Positions 6,343 to 9,404 of a stretch of 9,404 bases of DNA are shown piece by piece. A model generated the notes under the pieces. The model was not told the DNA's origin. It saw nothing but the letters and a program-made list of their open reading frames with translations, and did not search any database. Source of the DNA: Ignavibacteriota bacterium (GTDB lineage Bacteria > Bacteroidota > Ignavibacteria > Palsa-1295); the NCBI GenBank assembly GCA_025357895.1, contig JANYLL010000012.1, forward strand, positions 1 to 9,404. The letters are read 5' to 3'. The position numbers and the translations under genes were made by a program. Each line of letters begins with the position of its first letter. Position 1 is the stretch's first letter.

Positions 6343-8085
6343 GTGAGAATAACCTATAAATACGCCTTTATCCTCCTTCTGATCCTCTTTGGTCTCGGCA
6401 GCCCTTCTTATGCTCAATGGAACAAAGTATTTCAATTTCCAACGCGAGCACGGACGATTTATTTTCTTGATCAGGTTGGGCATCCGGAAATAGGATATGC
6501 AGGATTGATTAATGGTTCGATATGGCAGACGACGGATTATGGTATAACCTGGCAGAAAAAATTTACCGATCAAAATACTCTATCAATTACTGATATAACT
6601 TTTAAGAACAATTCCACCGGATGGTTCTGCACTAAGCAAGAGATTGGTCAGAGTGGCTCTTCTTCAGTATATAGAACAACCGATGGAGGAGTAAGCTGGC
6701 AGAATATTATGTCCGATCCCGGAGGAGAATTTACTGCTATCTTTTATCATAGTCTTCAAAAAATACTGTATCTATCCGAATGGCAAAGAGGAGCTTTTGC
6801 ATCAACGGATGATGGAGATTCGTGGAATATATTTTCAACAGAGAATGCGCTTAATGGATATGCATTTTCAGATGCCCGCAACGGCATCCTGACTTTTGCA
6901 GGGACCTTTCTGAGTAACATGTACATGACGAATAACGGAGGAGTAATTTGGCAGCATATTTTTTCCGGCGCACAGGCTTGGCAGCCAGCAGCAAAACCCG
7001 GAACAACCACTTTTTTTATTTTCAGCGAATATAATAGTACGTTAACGCGAGCTGATGGAATAGGCTTTCCGTGGTTTACTATCAGCACTATCGGCGCCGG
7101 AACAAATAAAGATTTTACCGGATGTCTGAGGATCAGCGCATGTACAGGTGAGCTTTACGTTCAATCAGCAGTTGGTCAAGGTATGTATATGTCCGCAGAT
7201 GATGGCGTGAACTGGCAAGCTATCGGCGGACCTTCGAACGATGTCGATACCCGTTTTTGCATTGACGGAGTAAATGTTTTTGCCGGTGACAAAACCGGCG
7301 CATTGTGGGTAAAGCAAGGCATCACCGATACGATACAGATTTCACCCCAATTGACATTTTTTCAGTTAAAAAAAAATTCTTCCGTTTCAGCGGGTAAGGA
7401 TACCAGCGCAACTTTTTCTTTTCGAAATGATATTCCCATTTCAGTAGGACTGGATTCGTTTGCCTTCGATGTATCTTTTAACCCGAATATGCTGAACCTT
7501 GATAGCGCCGGCAGTTCACCAGGATGGAAGATAACAAGTAATAAATTAAGAGAAGGATTGTATCATTGTATCTTTTATAATTCATTGCATAAAGATATTG
7601 CTGGGAACCAACCTCTTTCATTTTTTCATTTTCACTCCTACCTTACCGTGGATACTGCCTCTACCGTCTTCTTGAAATCAGGAAAAGCTTTCTTCGATCT
7701 GCTTAAAAACGCAAGCTGTTTGGTAACTTCGACACCACAAAACAATAGTATTAATGATAGTGTGATCATTCATGCTGCCGATTTATGCGGAGATCTGCTC
7801 CTGCGGCATTTTCTTGCAACAGGAAATATCGACATGCAGATCATCTCCATTCATCCGAATCCTGCTTCAAATGAGATTGCGATCGAAACCGAATCTTCTT
7901 CACTGCAAGATGTGAATGTTATTATTTATGATGATCTCGGGCGTGAATGTTTGACTGAGAAATATTCTTTGCAAGGGAAGATGACATTGAAAATTGCTAT
8001 TACTTCACTCACGGCTGGTACATATCATATCCTACTAAAATCTCCATCGGGAAGTGTTTCATCTGAGTTCGTCAAGATCCATTAA
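6343..8085 (+). CDS. Secreted Asp-box beta-propeller protein with cohesin-like domain and T9SS sorting tail
   Basis: This is a predicted cargo of the type IX secretion system, released or anchored at the cell surface; function unknown. The 580 residues divide as: signal peptide (1-24, cleavage after SYA); a YCF48/BNR-like propeller (about 26-330); a beta-sandwich resembling cohesin-type domains (about 347-455); a linker with a Cys-Gly-Asp (482-484); and a Por-type sorting domain (about 500-580) with HPNPASNEI, a YDDLGRE turn and a LTAGTYHILL strand. Asp-box motifs of form [ST]xDxGxxW or close occur near 63-70, 112-119, 154-161, 196-203 and 284-291, with a degenerate one near 236-244, suggesting about six blades. 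The start is GTG 6343, immediately after an in-frame TAG (6340-6342); no nearby ATG would keep the signal peptide. It is probably not part of the efflux operon. Domain calls rest on motif reading; the sorting domain and propeller are firmer than the cohesin-like call. Confidence 0.85.
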   Translation: MRITYKYAFILLLILFGLGSPSYAQWNKVFQFPTRARTIYFLDQVGHPEIGYAGLINGSIWQTTDYGITWQKKFTDQNTLSITDITFKNNSTGWFCTKQEIGQSGSSSVYRTTDGGVSWQNIMSDPGGEFTAIFYHSLQKILYLSEWQRGAFASTDDGDSWNIFSTENALNGYAFSDARNGILTFAGTFLSNMYMTNNGGVIWQHIFSGAQAWQPAAKPGTTTFFIFSEYNSTLTRADGIGFPWFTISTIGAGTNKDFTGCLRISACTGELYVQSAVGQGMYMSADDGVNWQAIGGPSNDVDTRFCIDGVNVFAGDKTGALWVKQGITDTIQISPQLTFFQLKKNSSVSAGKDTSATFSFRNDIPISVGLDSFAFDVSFNPNMLNLDSAGSSPGWKITSNKLREGLYHCIFYNSLHKDIAGNQPLSFFHFHSYLTVDTASTVFLKSGKAFFDLLKNASCLVTSTPQNNSINDSVIIHAADLCGDLLLRHFLATGNIDMQIISIHPNPASNEIAIETESSSLQDVNVIIYDDLGRECLTEKYSLQGKMTLKIAITSLTAGTYHILLKSPSGSVSSEFVKIH

Positions 8086-8102
8086 CAGCCTTTCTTGAGT
8101 CA

Positions 8103-8115
8103 TTTGCAATGCAAA
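8103..8115. repeat. Short perfect palindrome in the spacer before lnt
   Basis: TTTGCA (8103-8108) and TGCAAA (8110-8115) are reverse complements around a single A, 20 bases before the lnt start. The loop is too small for a terminator; it could be an operator half-site pair or coincidence. No other structure, and no clear terminator for the preceding gene, is seen in 8086-8134. Confidence 0.25.
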
Positions 8116-8134
8116 GTCCGTAGATTTGCCAAAC

Positions 8135-9404
8135 ATGCAACAAACACCTAAATTGCGGACGCGCCTTCTTCTAATCCTTTCCGGAGTTCTTCTTGGTATT
8201 TCTTTTCCGCCATTCGGATTGGTTGGCGGCTTCGCTGCATTTTTCGCACTTGTTCCGCTTCTTATTGCTCTTGAAGATACAGGGCGGCTTCGGAATGCTT
8301 TTACTCGTGGCTACATAGCAATGTTCGTTCTCACAATTATTGCAACCTACTGGGTCGGCGGTTGGAAGGGCGAAGGAAGTGTTGATCCGTTTTTGATGAT
8401 CGCCGGCATCGCTCTTGATTTTGTGCATCCGATATTTCTTATTGTTCCGATCTTGCTTTATGATGTGACGCGGCGGAGATTTGGACGAATAGCAGCACTT
8501 GTTGCATTGCCGGTTTTTTGGATCGGTTTTGAGTATTGGCATTCCACAGGCGATTTTGCATTCCCCTGGCTCTCGCTTTACAATACGCAAACCTATAATA
8601 CGGCATATATTCAGTTCATAGAATTCACGGGAAGTTATGGACTTTCCCTTGTGATTCTCGTAATTAATATTCTTCTATATATTATTATCAGATTTAATGT
8701 TAACTTCGGAAAACCGATCGTATCAGCTGCGAGCAACACCGGAATAAAAAAATATGCCCTTCTAAAACTCATATCAGTCATATTACTCCTAATAGTCATA
8801 CCCTATATCTACGGCATATTAAAATTAAGTGAGGCTCCCCCTAAAATCGAAAGAAGTATCGCTATCACGATCATTCAACCGAACATTAATCCCTGGGATA
8901 AATGGTCAACGGGAACGGATGCTATCACCGATTCGATGGAACGCGCAACAAGAACCGCTCTCAAAGACTCCTCAATAAAATCAGATCTTATTCTTTGGCC
9001 TGAAACTGCTATAACTTATCCCATCACACTTCCATGGAAAAGAAATGATCTACAGAATCTTTATCGTTTCATAGATGAGATCGGAAAACCAGTTCTGACG
9101 GGCATTCCGGACCGCGAAGAATATATTAAAGGTAAAGATTTCATTCCAGGAGATGCGAAGAAAACAAATGATACAATACTATTCCATCGAGATTGGAATT
9201 CTGCAATGCTTTTCGGAAAAGATCCGACCGACAAATTTTATTATGAGCGATATCACAAGCAAAAACTTGTGCCGTTCGGCGAAGTTGTTCCCTTTGTAGA
9301 AGACTTGCCGTTTTTAGGTGATCTTTTCCAATGGAGTGTTGGGCTCGGAAGTTGGAATCATGGTGAAGGCTACGAATATTTTAAAATGCCATTTAGTGGC
9401 AGGT
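8135..9404 (+). CDS. lnt: Apolipoprotein N-acyltransferase (partial, 3' end beyond window)
   Basis: Lnt is the inner-membrane enzyme that adds the third acyl chain, taken from phospholipid, to the N-terminal cysteine of apolipoproteins. The frame stays open for 423 codons from ATG 8135 to the window end. The first roughly 230 residues are a multi-helix membrane domain, beginning with the FPPFG motif after helix 1 typical of the family, then FPWLSL before a further helix. From about 255 a periplasmic nitrilase-like domain begins (ITIIQPNINPWDKW). Its catalytic Glu is Glu290 in LILWPETAI, and the catalytic Lys is Lys375 in HKQKLVPFGEVVPF, with Glu383 matching the essential second Glu of E. coli Lnt. 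The expected nucleophilic Cys (Cys387 in E. coli) should lie a few residues past the window edge and is not seen. ATG 8135 has no Shine-Dalgarno but gives the usual short head before helix 1. It lies 49 bases after the propeller gene's stop. Confidence 0.93.
   Translation, partial: MQQTPKLRTRLLLILSGVLLGISFPPFGLVGGFAAFFALVPLLIALEDTGRLRNAFTRGYIAMFVLTIIATYWVGGWKGEGSVDPFLMIAGIALDFVHPIFLIVPILLYDVTRRRFGRIAALVALPVFWIGFEYWHSTGDFAFPWLSLYNTQTYNTAYIQFIEFTGSYGLSLVILVINILLYIIIRFNVNFGKPIVSAASNTGIKKYALLKLISVILLLIVIPYIYGILKLSEAPPKIERSIAITIIQPNINPWDKWSTGTDAITDSMERATRTALKDSSIKSDLILWPETAITYPITLPWKRNDLQNLYRFIDEIGKPVLTGIPDREEYIKGKDFIPGDAKKTNDTILFHRDWNSAMLFGKDPTDKFYYERYHKQKLVPFGEVVPFVEDLPFLGDLFQWSVGLGSWNHGEGYEYFKMPFSGR

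Noticed and set aside
6756..7088. 110-codon minus-strand open frame
   Set aside because: It is antisense to the propeller repeats, whose Asp-box motifs are intact on the + strand; no domain or start signal supports it.
8171..8590. 139-codon open frame on the minus strand
   Set aside because: It lies fully inside the strongly supported lnt frame, is basic and Lys/Asn/Cys-rich with no recognisable fold, and looks like an antisense shadow.

Overview
The window reads as chromosomal DNA from a member of the Bacteroidota/Chlorobi (FCB) lineage, most likely near Ignavibacteria or Kapabacteria. Three things point there. A secreted beta-propeller protein ends in a type IX secretion (Por-type) C-terminal sorting domain. 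The efflux operon carries two separate four-helix FtsX/MacB-type permeases without a fused ATPase. None of the starts has a convincing Shine-Dalgarno sequence, as is common in Bacteroidota. The placement comes from protein features read by eye, not from a database search.

Layout, all on the + strand: (1) 1-77, apparent tail of an upstream gene; (2) 78-287, a non-coding AT-rich leader with a GC-stem hairpin and an AT-rich palindrome; (3) 288-6262, a five-gene export operon: TolC-like outer-membrane channel, MacA/HlyD-like periplasmic adaptor, MacB-type ATPase, and two paralogous permeases, the second starting on the base after the first one's stop codon; (4) 6263-6342, a spacer with a degenerate heptamer repeat and a possible promoter; (5) 6343-8085, a secreted protein with Asp-box propeller repeats, a cohesin-like sandwich and a T9SS tail; (6) 8135 to the window end, apolipoprotein N-acyltransferase (lnt), cut off just before its expected catalytic cysteine.

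The five transporter genes supply every part of a MacAB-TolC-like tripartite machine: inner-membrane mechanotransmission ABC transporter, adaptor and outer-membrane duct. Unlike E. coli MacB, whose ATPase and permease are one polypeptide working as a homodimer, the ATPase is separate here and the two permeases differ, so the transporter is probably a heterodimer served by two copies of one ATPase. Substrate and regulator are not visible. The propeller gene and lnt are probably separate transcription units.

The most noteworthy items are the split heterodimeric MacB arrangement with its shared Lys/Trp/Arg periplasmic patch, a strong hairpin between the ATPase and first permease genes combined with a non-ATG start, a possible family of small hairpins sharing GGACTCT, and the architecture of the T9SS cargo protein. 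I found no RNA gene, CRISPR array, insertion sequence or clearly novel defence or mobile system.
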